Assembly (NCBI GenBank): GCA_030062745.1
Contig: CP099848.1
Span: 20,881,081-20,945,080, forward strand
DNA from: Capitulum mitella
Taxonomy: Eukaryota; Arthropoda; Thecostraca; Pollicipedomorpha; Pollicipedidae
DNA: 64,000 nt
Direction of reading: 5' to 3'
Below, piece by piece: positions 44,801-48,905 of this stretch. Position numbers and translations under genes: made by a program. Below the pieces are notes generated by a model. The model worked only from the letters and a program-made list of their open reading frames with translations. It made no database searches and was not told the origin of the DNA. How positions within the stretch are numbered: the stretch's first letter is position 1; every line of letters begins with the position of its first letter.

Positions 44801-46982
44801 AGAGCTGAGCCTAGATTCCTCATGTTCATTCCTGGCATTCGGCTCTTCCTATGTGCTCGAGACACATTCTAAACATTTCTTTATTTAAATACAGGTCAGG
44901 GCTCAGTGAGGCCCGTGATGCCGGATTATCACGTGCTGCTTCATGTCCCGGACTCCGATAAATCAGCCTCAGGGAAATTCAAGCTGACTGTCGACTATCA
45001 AACCTGAAACATATTTCTAAAAATGCCATGGCTTAATGTCCACCAGCGAAATGACTGAAAGATACACAGTGATAAAAACTGAAAACATAGAGATGATTAA
45101 ATATGGCTTTCAACCAGCGATTTCGCTTGTTTTAAAACAGCGTCTTGACGACTCATTAATCATATGACTTTGGTAGCTGGCTCCTATCAGACGCTATTGG
45201 CGTGACTGACTGAATAACGGTCAGGTAAGTGTGCGGTTATTCTTTGCCGTGGTAGCAATGCCACGTCGAGAAAAGCGGCGTATTCGTCCACGAACACACG
45301 CATCGGACCACTACAAACAAGAACTGGCTGCACTCGCGCACCACATTCGCATTCAGCGGATCGAACGACGGCAGCGGTGTCCGAGACCCGGAGCGTCGCC
45401 TACAGGCATCAGGCGGCACCTGACGAGACGGACCAGTCCTCGTTACCGGCGACGCCAGTGGCGACTCAGCGCGGGTCGGCGCATCGCCGATGCCCGCTGG
45501 ACCTCCGCCGTGACCGGTTCTAACGCGGCAGGAGAGAGTGCTCCTGCCGTGGCCGGCGAACATGCCGCGCTAACCCGCAGCCTCGTCCCGTCACGTGGAC
45601 CATTTACACAACCGACGTCCGCCTGACGATACACTGCACTGTGGTGAATCCTGACTGTATCGCCGCGTGTACCGTCACGCCACGTATGAATATGTTGAGC
45701 ATACTTCTCACTGTAATTCAGAGGCCATGATAATACTTAATTGTTATAGGCCTGAAATACGTAGGTATCAAATTTACGAAATGTCAAAATTACTGATGAC
45801 TGTCCCTCATATGGAAAAGATATTCTTCGCTTTCTGCGAACGCAGTTGGGAGCGTGGGAAACCAAATGTACTGAGACACAGCTCATTTGGTAAGACTTGA
45901 CTATTCAAGATTCACGTTAACTTTTTCTACCAGCACATGTAATTCGTTTTCGCAATATTCATGCGGAAACGTATGGTTTTATTAAGGACTGCCCATAATA
46001 AGCCAGTCTTTCGGTAACAATATAAACCACACGCCAAACCCGCAAACGCTCCGTGCACTGCTGACCCATTTTTTTTCGCAAACAGACCGGACAATTTGCG
46101 GTGGTCTTCAACGGCGACTGCTCTTCTGTTTACCTCTACACATCGGCCGCGAAGGCCTTTGAAACCAGGCGCCTTGTTGGCTGGCGCTCTCGTTACTAAG
46201 TCGCGCAGGCGACAGATACGAATCGACACAAGGACATTGCAGGGATGCAGCTGAACGGAAAGGCGTTCTTCGATTTCGAGGCATCAAGAGGCATTCGTGA
46301 GAGGCTTCCGACTAAAACCCGATATTCCTGGTAAAACCTGGTATTCGACGTGCGCAAAACGAACTGGATTGTCGAAATGTGGCACTCAAGTTTTAACTGG
46401 ACATTTATTGCTGCTAATTGGCTGCTATTAGCGATCAGTGCTGATCACTCCTGGCATTATCTCAGGTAATTGTGCGTCATGCATCCAGCATTTATCTCGT
46501 CCAGTTGAGCTTTCAATCGTGAAACAATTTCTCAGAACAGGTGTACCCTCCACATGACGCACAGTCAGATGAAACCTGTGGACACCACGAGGGCAAATGA
46601 AGCGAGTGCGCCTTCGCCAAGCGAGGTCAAACCTTCCCAAGGCCGTGAATACAGTCGACATAACGCCCAGATCCGCACATGCACATTTCCACCCCCGACC
46701 GCACGCCGCGTAAACAAACACTCCTCTGTCGGCCAGCAGACCCGAGGTCGGGTGGCGGGTCCACCCACGTAGGAGGCCTCGGCCACGACGAAGGCGCTCA
46801 CCCTTCAGCGTGGACACGACTGGGCTTCAGTCGCACGTAGGAGGCCGGGAAGATGCCGCGCTGCTCCCGCTGTCTGGCGGTGTGGCCGCGGTACCAGCCG
46901 TCACACTCCTCCAGAATGTGTACCGCGTCGCCGACCGACAGCGGCAGACCGTGCCGGACGCCGCCGCTCCAGCTGTACACGG
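821..46982 (-). CDS. mbc: Dock1/Dock180-class Rac guanine nucleotide exchange factor (myoblast city-like), 34 exons, lacks first exon
   Basis: Family role: DOCK-A proteins bind ELMO and Crk and load GTP on Rac through DHR-2, driving cell migration, myoblast fusion and engulfment at the membrane. Seen here: 34 blocks flanked by GT-AG sites join with matching phase at every junction and give about 1,916 residues, close to the 1,865 of human DOCK1. Order by residue from the first one in the window: SH3 1-60, helical region 60-390, DHR-1 (C2-like, lipid binding) about 395-545, helical repeat middle 550-1,100, DHR-2 about 1,110-1,620, proline-rich tail with LPPLPPK and PPPLPPK Crk-binding motifs. 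The initiator exon, about 15 residues in relatives, is not located, so the model is 5' partial. One base too many at 5,097-5,098 breaks the frame inside DHR-2. Homology was judged by eye from remembered DOCK1 sequence; the family call is firm, the orthologue name slightly less so. Confidence 0.93.
1606..1700 (-). CDS. mbc: Dock exon GG
   Basis: Encodes [20 protein letters not shown] and CLPLRLTKK. It was recognised because exon FF ends in phase 1 and the last exon begins in phase 0; this exon has the needed phases, a TTGCAG acceptor and a GTTGGT donor. Not conserved enough for a homology test by eye. Confidence 0.8.
1998..2131 (-). CDS. mbc: Dock exon FF (first Crk-binding motif)
   Basis: Encodes [18 protein letters not shown] and ends [16 protein letters not shown] fits the PxLPxK consensus for the Crk N-terminal SH3. 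Acceptor CACTGCAG, donor GTGAGT in phase 1 inside the Pro codon. Confidence 0.88.
2473..2760 (-). CDS. mbc: Dock exon EE (proline/serine-rich tail)
   Basis: Open frame rich in Ser, Pro, Glu and Gly with [13 protein letters not shown] and a run of small acidic residues ([10 protein letters not shown]); a disordered tail. The acceptor is a CAGCAG pair, so the exon begins at 2,760 or 2,763 with no frame change. The donor is GTGCGC (2,473) or a weaker GTACAT (2,500); both give phase 2. Confidence 0.75.
3382..3602 (-). CDS. mbc: Dock exon DD (end of DHR-2)
   Basis: Encodes [20 protein letters not shown] and [11 protein letters not shown], matching EGIRIHGDKVTEALRPFHER and MEACFKQLKE, then a Ser/Arg-rich linker. 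Acceptor CCGGCAG, donor GTGCGA in phase 2. Confidence 0.93.
3915..4046 (-). CDS. mbc: Dock exon CC (DHR-2)
   Basis: Encodes [19 protein letters not shown] and LKALIQEQ, matching GIVDPAVMGGFANYEKAFF and LKDLIAWQ. This holds the nucleotide-sensor loop region of DOCK lobe C. Acceptor TCGCTCAG, donor GTCGGT, both phase 0. Confidence 0.95.
4500..4718 (-). CDS. mbc: Dock exon BB (DHR-2 catalytic lobe)
   Basis: Encodes [35 protein letters not shown] and [10 protein letters not shown], matching NMWIERTIYTTAYKLPGILR, VEISPLENAIE and INPLSMLLNG, the conserved GTPase-facing lobe C core. Acceptor TTGGCCAG, donor GTAGGG, both phase 0. Confidence 0.96.
5013..5180 (-). CDS. mbc: Dock exon AA (DHR-2), one-base frameshift
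   Basis: Starts [10 protein letters not shown] and continues to AKIRS, then the homologous frame jumps: [16 protein letters not shown] and KENEF, matching SFYRVNEVQRFEYSRPI...DNEF, lie one frame over. The exon is 168 bases where the flanking phases need 167. The extra base is one of the pair g5,097-g5,098. Everything downstream is intact, so a sequencing or assembly error is more likely than a true pseudogene. Confidence 0.88.
5556..5697 (-). CDS. mbc: Dock exon Z (DHR-2)
   Basis: Encodes [17 protein letters not shown] and NLMNSPAQ, matching GKVFIYRGKEYERREDF and NSPGQ. Acceptor CCTGCAG. The donor GTATCC inside TGTATCC gives phase 1 and restores the FIQ match with the next exon. Confidence 0.93.
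6362..6799 (-). CDS. mbc: Dock exon Y (DHR-2, largest exon)
   Basis: One hundred forty-six codons. [20 protein letters not shown], the [20 protein letters not shown] helix and [13 protein letters not shown] match EMYIRYLYKLCDLH..., HYFDKGKMWEEAIALGKELA and DYFAVGYYGQGFP of DOCK1, lobes A and B. Acceptor CCGGTCAG, donor GTAGGA, both phase 0. Confidence 0.97.
7396..7558 (-). CDS. mbc: Dock exon X (DHR-2)
   Basis: Encodes [19 protein letters not shown] and [11 protein letters not shown], matching VVRLMERLLDYRTIM and NRMSCTVNVL in DHR-2 lobe A. Acceptor GGGCAG, donor GTGGGT, phase 0. Confidence 0.95.
7917..8002 (-). CDS. mbc: Dock exon W (DHR-2 start)
   Basis: Encodes [20 protein letters not shown] and YRRLFQN, matching ENEIITKLDHEVEGGRGDEQ at the DHR-2 entry. 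Acceptor TTGCCAG, donor GTAAGT, phase 2 in the Ile codon as in DOCK1. Confidence 0.94.
8367..8515 (-). CDS. mbc: Dock exon V
   Basis: Encodes [20 protein letters not shown] and [10 protein letters not shown], matching MVGPILEMTLIPETELRKAT and IFFDMMQCE just before DHR-2. Acceptor TGTCCAG, donor GTCAGC, phase 0. Confidence 0.95.
9028..9187 (-). CDS. mbc: Dock exon U
   Basis: Encodes [20 protein letters not shown] and [16 protein letters not shown], matching LWNNYFHLAVAFLTQESLQL and the KYGDMRRQIGFEI helix. Acceptor GTTACAG, donor GTACGA in phase 1. Confidence 0.95.
9691..9813 (-). CDS. mbc: Dock exon T
   Basis: Encodes [17 protein letters not shown], matching VYPFDWVIMNMVQNKVF. Acceptor TTTACAG, donor GTGCGT, both phase 0. 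Confidence 0.94.
9940..10030 (-). mobile_element. Possible tRNA-derived SINE fragment
   Basis: Read on the minus strand, a segment with TTCAGTGCACTTCC and then CCCAGTTCGAATCTACC resembles box A and box B spacing of a tRNA-like SINE head. No poly(A) tail or target duplication was made out, and the box A match is weak. Confidence 0.35.
10144..10416 (-). CDS. mbc: Dock exon S
   Basis: Ninety-one codons from [15 protein letters not shown] to [12 protein letters not shown], matching the helical segment that ends FIMFKNLIGKN in DOCK1. Acceptor CATTACAG, donor GTGACC, both phase 0. Confidence 0.92.
10615..10739 (-). CDS. mbc: Dock exon R
   Basis: Encodes [18 protein letters not shown], matching DCREILLPMMTDQLKYHL. 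Acceptor ATTTTCAG in phase 2, donor GTCTGT in phase 0. The acceptor edge is duplicated once, 55 bases upstream. Confidence 0.9.
10714..10823 (-). repeat. 55-base direct repeat over the acceptor of Dock exon R
   Basis: ggtctgcagcagcagcc with the exon edge and tgaaaatatgaca recurs after 55 bases as ggtctgcaacagcagcc with tgaaaatatgaca. Each copy holds TTTTCAG, pyrimidine-poor but usable. The second copy lacks the coding match. Confidence 0.85.
11087..11273 (-). CDS. mbc: Dock exon Q, with multiplied acceptor
   Basis: Encodes [16 protein letters not shown] and [13 protein letters not shown], matching the DPKELSKMFTEFIL...DLFTQHD segment. Donor GTGCGC, phase 1. The acceptor CTGCCGCAG is the first of seven copies spaced 56-60 bases apart; the next one upstream would add 20 residues in frame. 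Which is used cannot be told from sequence. Confidence 0.85.
11237..11650 (-). repeat. 57-base minisatellite, seven copies, seeded on the acceptor of Dock exon Q
   Basis: The AG of CTGCCGCAG falls at 11,274, 11,334, 11,390, 11,447, 11,504, 11,562 and 11,619 (plus-strand ct), spacing 56-60. Each unit carries cagcgccacctgcggcagt, which is the acceptor plus the first exon codons, followed by ggggagggtcacaca. The unit nearest the gene is the real exon edge. Confidence 0.95.
12052..12298 (-). CDS. mbc: Dock exon P
   Basis: Encodes [12 protein letters not shown] and [15 protein letters not shown], matching ESIFKFIVRSRILF. The acceptor after CCTCCGCAG is preferred because it completes the Arg codon left by exon O. 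Donor GTGCGA, phase 0. Alignment to relatives is loose over the last 20 residues. Confidence 0.92.
12713..12813 (-). CDS. mbc: Dock exon O
   Basis: Encodes [19 protein letters not shown], matching FQHFNPVLETYIKKHFSAT. Acceptor ATTTCAG, donor GTGAGA, phase 2. Confidence 0.94.
13186..13376 (-). CDS. mbc: Dock exon N
   Basis: Encodes DLLSLLKWK and [18 protein letters not shown], matching DLLGLLKWR...EVVKFLQDTLDALFNIM at the start of the helical repeat middle. Acceptor GTTTTCAG, donor GTAAGT, phase 0 end. Confidence 0.95.
13377..15080. other. Dock intron M-N with repeat debris
   Basis: About 1.7 kb. It holds C runs at 13,722-13,730 and 14,931-14,940, a segment with caaggtcaggtcaaggtc at 14,028-14,046 of transposon-like look, and an ATCTG-rich palindromic tract at 14,803-14,915. 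No coding block in phase was found. Confidence 0.6.
14803..14915. repeat. Palindromic gatctgat microsatellite
   Basis: About 110 bases built of gatctgat and agatcagatct in both orientations, able to fold into hairpins and rich in GATC sites. Confidence 0.9.
15085..15322 (-). repeat. 34-base minisatellite seeded on the donor of Dock exon M
   Basis: Units at about 15,085, 15,118, 15,152, 15,187, 15,220, 15,255 and 15,289 share ttctcaccgttctgggtgag, which is the CTCACCCAGAACG exon end with its GTGAG donor. Spacing is 33-35. Several copies keep a good GTGAG donor, and downstream ones would shift frame or meet a TGA. Confidence 0.93.
15294..15435 (-). CDS. mbc: Dock exon M
   Basis: Encodes [18 protein letters not shown] and ends [10 protein letters not shown], identical to the CSTKLTQN stretch of DOCK1. 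Acceptor TGTTCCAG, donor GTGAGA in phase 1. The donor edge is repeated about six more times downstream in the intron. Confidence 0.94.
15436..16952. other. Dock intron L-M
   Basis: About 1.5 kb including a GC-rich stretch at 16,050-16,520. It contains two related 50-base segments around 16,190 and 16,260 (cagcag(t/a)cgcggacccgaccc). No coding evidence. Confidence 0.6.
16953..17083 (-). CDS. mbc: Dock exon L (DHR-1)
   Basis: Encodes [13 protein letters not shown] and [13 protein letters not shown] then LCVYKCED, matching the closing strands of DHR-1 (KIFALAFVKLM...HDLIVYK). Acceptor GTTCCAG, two bases of split codon; donor GTACGT, phase 0. Confidence 0.93.
18668..19006 (-). other. Unrecognised open frame inside Dock intron
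   Basis: 112 codons with a fairly normal composition ([34 protein letters not shown]). I do not recognise it. It could be a fragment of a DNA transposon protein or chance. It lies on the same strand as Dock but is out of phase with its exons. Confidence 0.25.
19320..19510. repeat. Purine-rich gagac repeat tract
   Basis: Many gagacga, gagacaa and gagacgc words over 190 bases, degenerate, with no fixed period. Confidence 0.75.
19597..19734 (-). repeat. 69-base tandem duplication of exon K end and donor
   Basis: Two copies, 19,666-19,734 and 19,597-19,665, both with gtactcactgctggaacag, i.e. TCCAGCAGTGAGTAC with the donor. The unit is 23 codons and open, with five or six changed residues between copies. 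Confidence 0.95.
19666..19831 (-). CDS. mbc: Dock exon K (DHR-1), with duplicated donor
   Basis: Encodes [19 protein letters not shown] and [15 protein letters not shown] then [11 protein letters not shown], matching the QPRWFETVKVAIPIED...LRFTFRHRSS strands of DHR-1. Acceptor TTCATCCAG, donor GTGAGT in phase 1. The last 69 bases including the donor are copied directly downstream, so a second donor in the same phase exists at 19,595-19,596; using it would extend the exon to 19,597 and add 23 residues. Confidence 0.9.
20450..20564 (-). CDS. mbc: Dock exon J (DHR-1)
   Basis: Encodes [18 protein letters not shown] and NIEVCVTVV, matching NDIYVTLVQGDFDKGSK...NVEVTVSVY of DHR-1. Acceptor CGCCCCAG, donor GTGAGG, phase 0 end. 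Confidence 0.93.
21620..21700 (-). mobile_element. tRNA-like SINE head
   Basis: On the minus strand GTGACGAAGGGG looks like box A and GGTCCCGGTTCGAATCT like box B, with ACATGCGGC and TTGGGGTCCC between them as in many invertebrate tRNA SINEs. A complete tRNA cloverleaf does not form, so I call it SINE rather than a tRNA gene. Confidence 0.5.
21808..21940 (-). CDS. mbc: Dock exon I (start of DHR-1)
   Basis: Encodes [11 protein letters not shown] and [14 protein letters not shown], the GFPEIIMPGDVRND entry of the DHR-1 C2-like domain. Acceptor CCGCCAG. The donor is GTCGGT in the AGG codon of GDVR; a later GTGAGC would lose the match to exon J, so I reject it. Confidence 0.92.
21941..22846 (-). 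repeat. Dock intron H-I; loose donor-edge repeats in its gene-proximal part
   Basis: From about 22,490 to 22,846 the words gctcactgtag, gctcaccgcag and tctcaccgtag recur every 20-35 bases. They resemble the donor edge of exon H (GGCTACG then GTGAG). Degenerate, so counts are not given. The remaining 500 bases show nothing. Confidence 0.5.
22847..23144 (-). CDS. mbc: Dock exon H
   Basis: Encodes [15 protein letters not shown] and [19 protein letters not shown], matching VRVGRM...RRPFGVAVMDVTDII just before DHR-1. Acceptor CCGCCAG, phase 0 start; donor GTGAGA, phase 1 end. The donor edge is followed by loose repeats of the same motif in the intron (22,490-22,846). Confidence 0.93.
23145..25087. 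other. Dock introns around exon G
   Basis: Two introns of about 0.9 kb. Small open frames on both strands (for example 23,733-24,092 minus) have no recognised match and no splice sites in phase. Confidence 0.6.
24121..24205 (-). CDS. mbc: Dock exon G
   Basis: Twenty-eight codons, [13 protein letters not shown] to SSAVFT, matching ENYLVRWSSSG...LRAVFT. The first Ser codon is split with exon F exactly as in DOCK1. Acceptor CTAACAG, donor GTAAGA. Confidence 0.9.
25088..25239 (-). CDS. mbc: Dock exon F
   Basis: Encodes [19 protein letters not shown], matching the GEDAEVLMSLYDPVESKFI block of DOCK1. Donor GTAATT, phase 2 end. The acceptor after TTAACAG (start ATC CGC) keeps phase 0; a second AG nearer the conserved block is possible, so the first 20 or so codons are less certain. 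Confidence 0.85.
25612..25647 (-). CDS. mbc: Dock microexon E, 12 codons
   Basis: Thirty-six bases between a long pyrimidine tract with TTTCAG and a strong GTAAGT donor. One frame is open and in phase with both neighbours ([12 protein letters not shown]). It falls in the poorly conserved acidic linker before the next conserved block, so homology cannot confirm it; splice-site quality and phase are the support. Confidence 0.65.
25648..27939. other. Dock intron D-E, 2.3 kb
   Basis: Contains G-run transposon debris at 25,960-26,230 (ggggggtccagaccccctcc) and a minus-strand 77-codon frame at 26,779-27,012 that I cannot assign. No further Dock block is needed by phase. Confidence 0.55.
27940..28024 (-). 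CDS. mbc: Dock exon D
   Basis: Encodes [12 protein letters not shown] and [14 protein letters not shown], matching LDLDLVVRDEDG...LDPE of DOCK1. Acceptor TTCCGCAG, donor GTGAGT. It starts in phase 1 and ends in phase 0. A 58-base copy of the acceptor edge follows upstream in the intron (see repeat at 28,009-28,150). Confidence 0.87.
28009..28150 (-). repeat. 58-base repeat seeded on the acceptor of Dock exon D
   Basis: gtccagaccaag recurs at 28,009, 28,067 and, degraded, 28,125, each followed by tctcctgcggaacagag or a close variant that holds the CTGTTCCGCAG acceptor. The first is the exon edge. Confidence 0.88.
31652..31770. repeat. 59-base direct repeat, two copies
   Basis: cggagcagtgggtctctctg and the following gtctcgtgaaata occur at 31,652 and 31,711 with only a few differences, ending in ctccatcccg. 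Confidence 0.95.
35789..36009. repeat. (CGG)n and (CCG)n triplet runs
   Basis: A run of about eleven GCG/CGG triplets at 35,789-35,821 and about seven GCC triplets at 35,987-36,009, inside a CpG-rich island. Open frames through them are low-complexity Ala, Gly or Pro and are not taken as genes. Confidence 0.9.
36510..36800. repeat. 34-base minisatellite
   Basis: gatccctagagccgggagtg and ggcgagagttccac recur with period 34 (starts 36,711, 36,745, 36,779) and more degenerate copies to the left. It lies in Dock intron C-D with no recognised exon next to it. Confidence 0.9.
36967..37356. repeat. 30-base GC minisatellite, about thirteen copies
   Basis: cggggtcccgggccgagggt followed by ccaggccaga, period 30, with small changes such as ccgcgggtc and ccacgggtt. 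Long open frames in all directions here are artefacts of the repeat. Confidence 0.95.
38898..39046 (-). CDS. mbc: Dock exon C
   Basis: Encodes [15 protein letters not shown] and then [12 protein letters not shown], the conserved helical segment that ends in GNR in DOCK1. Acceptor CGTCACAG, phase 0 start; donor GTCAGT, phase 2 end inside the Arg codon, the same place as in vertebrates. Confidence 0.93.
39816..39912 (-). CDS. mbc: Dock exon B
   Basis: Translates to a segment ending [14 protein letters not shown], matching the REWSTIWRQLYV region after the SH3 in DOCK1. Acceptor TTGCAG, one base of split codon at the start, donor GTGAGT, phase 0 end. Too short to stand out as an open frame alone; it was found by phase and homology. 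Confidence 0.9.
42559..42819. mobile_element. MITE-like element with G-run and inverted ends
   Basis: Left end ggacgtagccaaggg and right end catcctggctatgtgc are imperfect inverted copies. A C run follows the left end and a short C run precedes the right end. Length about 260. No coding capacity, so it would be non-autonomous. Confidence 0.6.
46802..46982 (-). CDS. mbc: Dock exon A (SH3 domain)
   Basis: Encodes the N-terminal SH3 that in the family binds ELMO and folds back on DHR-2. Key residues [16 protein letters not shown] then GIFPASYV are the RT-loop end, the WYRG tryptophan and the ALYDY-type closing strand. It starts with two bases of a split codon after TTTCAG and ends in phase 2 before GTGAG. 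The preceding exon must therefore end in phase 1. The acceptor motif GTTTCAGCC is doubled 21 bases upstream. Confidence 0.93.
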
Positions 46983-48582
46983 CTGAAACGGGCGGAAACG
47001 AGGCTGAAACATCTTCCGCGGGACGATGAGACGGTATCCGTCGGGCCAGTCCAGTACCACACTGTACACCACTGGAATGAGCGACAGAATGCATGCACCG
47101 TTTCAAAGCAGGCTTCAAAGCAGTTCCTGGTTCAGGACCGGGCGAAAAAATAGACGGACTCGTGAGAATAAACGGCCGTGGAGTTTAGCAGCGCCTCGGC
47201 TATAGAGGCTACTTTGCTTATGACCGAGGTTTTCAACTTTCTGGGCTTTGTCCGCCCTTCCGAAACATATCAAAGGTAAAGGTATACGGATAGGCATCTT
47301 CTTCAATAAAAACGACCCAATCCGATATTTTCATGCTGCTTTCAAAAGAGGCTCTTCCCCACTCGCAGCCAACCTAACCAAGTCGATTACAAATCAATAC
47401 ATCCTCAATGCGCTACGATGACATTTTGTAAACTAAAGGGCGTTTCCACAACTCTTGAGGGCACGACCATCGATCAAATACGATGAGGTCGCCGACACCC
47501 TGAACAAGGTCCCGATCACGCCAAATACGGCCAGTGGCGCGACAGCGCCGAGCACTCTGACGACAGCACGAGCGCCGGCCAAACGTGCCGACCTGTAAAC
47601 AGAGCCCCATTGAGGCGCACGTGTTTGTTATCAGCGGCGGCGGGAGCCGGCCGGCGCGAACCGGGCCGACTTCCGGTGGCGGCGGGGCCGGTTTGATCCT
47701 CGGCGGGCGGAGGTCCAGGAGGCCACGTGGTCGGGCCGAGGCGGCTCACAGTCCGGCAGAGCATGCCGCCGCAGCCGCCGCAGACGCCGCCGCCAGGCGC
47801 CCATCAATAACCCTTTTATGAACAGATGCGGACGCGCGGTGATGCAGACCATGCCGCGCAGCGTCCGGGCCGTTCGTCGGCACCCGTCGGGCCCCGGGCC
47901 AAGCTCGGGACTGTTGGTGCAGACTGCTCAGCGGGGGGGGGGGGGGGGGTGCGTGCGGCCATCTCCGCGCGGGCCGGGCGAAAATAGGCCGCTGTGTATA
48001 CACGCGTGGGCGGCGCGTTTACAAGCCGTGACTGTCGGATCTGACCGGGCTTCCGACAGGACGTGTGAGAAATATTGATCCCCGGGATCAGGGAGGGCAC
48101 TCCCGTGGTGATCTCGCCCGCCTGGCCCGAGCAGCGACTCAAAGTGTTTGGGCATCGACCTTCTGTGGCGGGTTCATTCCAGGGAAGGCACAACACCATC
48201 CATTTCCAGTCCGCGCGGTGGGCACGTGCAGCGCCCGGTGCGGACGGCGCCGCTCAGAGCTGGATGAGCGCAGCTGTCATCGCTCGGCGGTCGGGGCGGG
48301 GCGGGCTGCCACATCAGCGGGCCGAGCTCTGCAGGGCGGCGGCGCGCCGGCGCCTCGACTCCTCCCTGCCCCGAGCACGCGCCAGACGTGAGTCGACCGG
48401 TAACGAGGTGAAAGTCGCGGCCGGAGTGGACGGAGTGGCCGGAGCGGACGGCCGCTCGGCCGGGCACGGTCGGAGTGGCCGCGCCGCTGTCACTCCGGCG
48501 GCGCGGCCCGCGCCGCCGCCGCCGCCGTCACTCCGGAAGTCGGCACCGACTGATCCGTGTCGGCCGGTCCCACGCTCGGTCC
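46983..48582. other. Region upstream of the Dock SH3 exon with GC-rich island
   Basis: The first coding exon of Dock should lie on this side but was not recognised. 47,640-48,560 is GC and CpG rich, with a 16-base G run at 47,934-47,949, and could be a promoter island. No TATA element or start was assigned. Confidence 0.45.
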
Positions 48583-48905
48583 GGACCTGGGTCAGGGACC
48601 GGGCCTGGTCTGTGTCAGGGACCGGACGGGCCTGGGTCGGAGACCGGGCCGGGCCTGGGTCAGGGACCGGACCTGGTCTGGGTCAGGGATCTGGCCGGGT
48701 CTGAGTCGGAGACCGGACCGAGCCTGGGTAAGGGGCCAGGCCGGGTCTGAGTCGGAGACCGGGCCGAGCCTGGGTAAGGGACCAGGCCGGGTCTGGGTCG
48801 GAGACCGGGCTGGGCCTAGGTCAGGGACCGGGCCTGGTCGGGGTCGGAGACCGGGCCGGGTCAGGGTCGGAGACCGGGTCGGGTCTGGGTCAGAGACCGG
48901 CAGTC
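48583..48905. repeat. GC minisatellite of about 21-23 bases
   Basis: Variants of gggtcggagaccgggccggg and gggtcagggaccgggcctgg alternate over 320 bases. On the plus strand some copies contain GGTAAGG, on the minus strand CTGACCCAG, so they look like splice-site sequence, but no exon is recognised beside them. Confidence 0.9.

Larger units (their letters stand above)
39047..46801. other. Dock introns A-B and B-C
   Basis: Introns of 0.8 and 6.9 kb. They contain a G run at 40,436-40,446, a segment dense in TGACCT/AGGTCA words (41,590-42,240), and an inverted-repeat element (42,559-42,819). A GC-rich open frame at 45,231-45,626 has no recognised match. Confidence 0.6.

Noticed and set aside
45231-45626. 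131-codon Arg-rich plus-strand frame
   Set aside because: GC-rich with a long frame on the opposite strand as well; no recognised motif.
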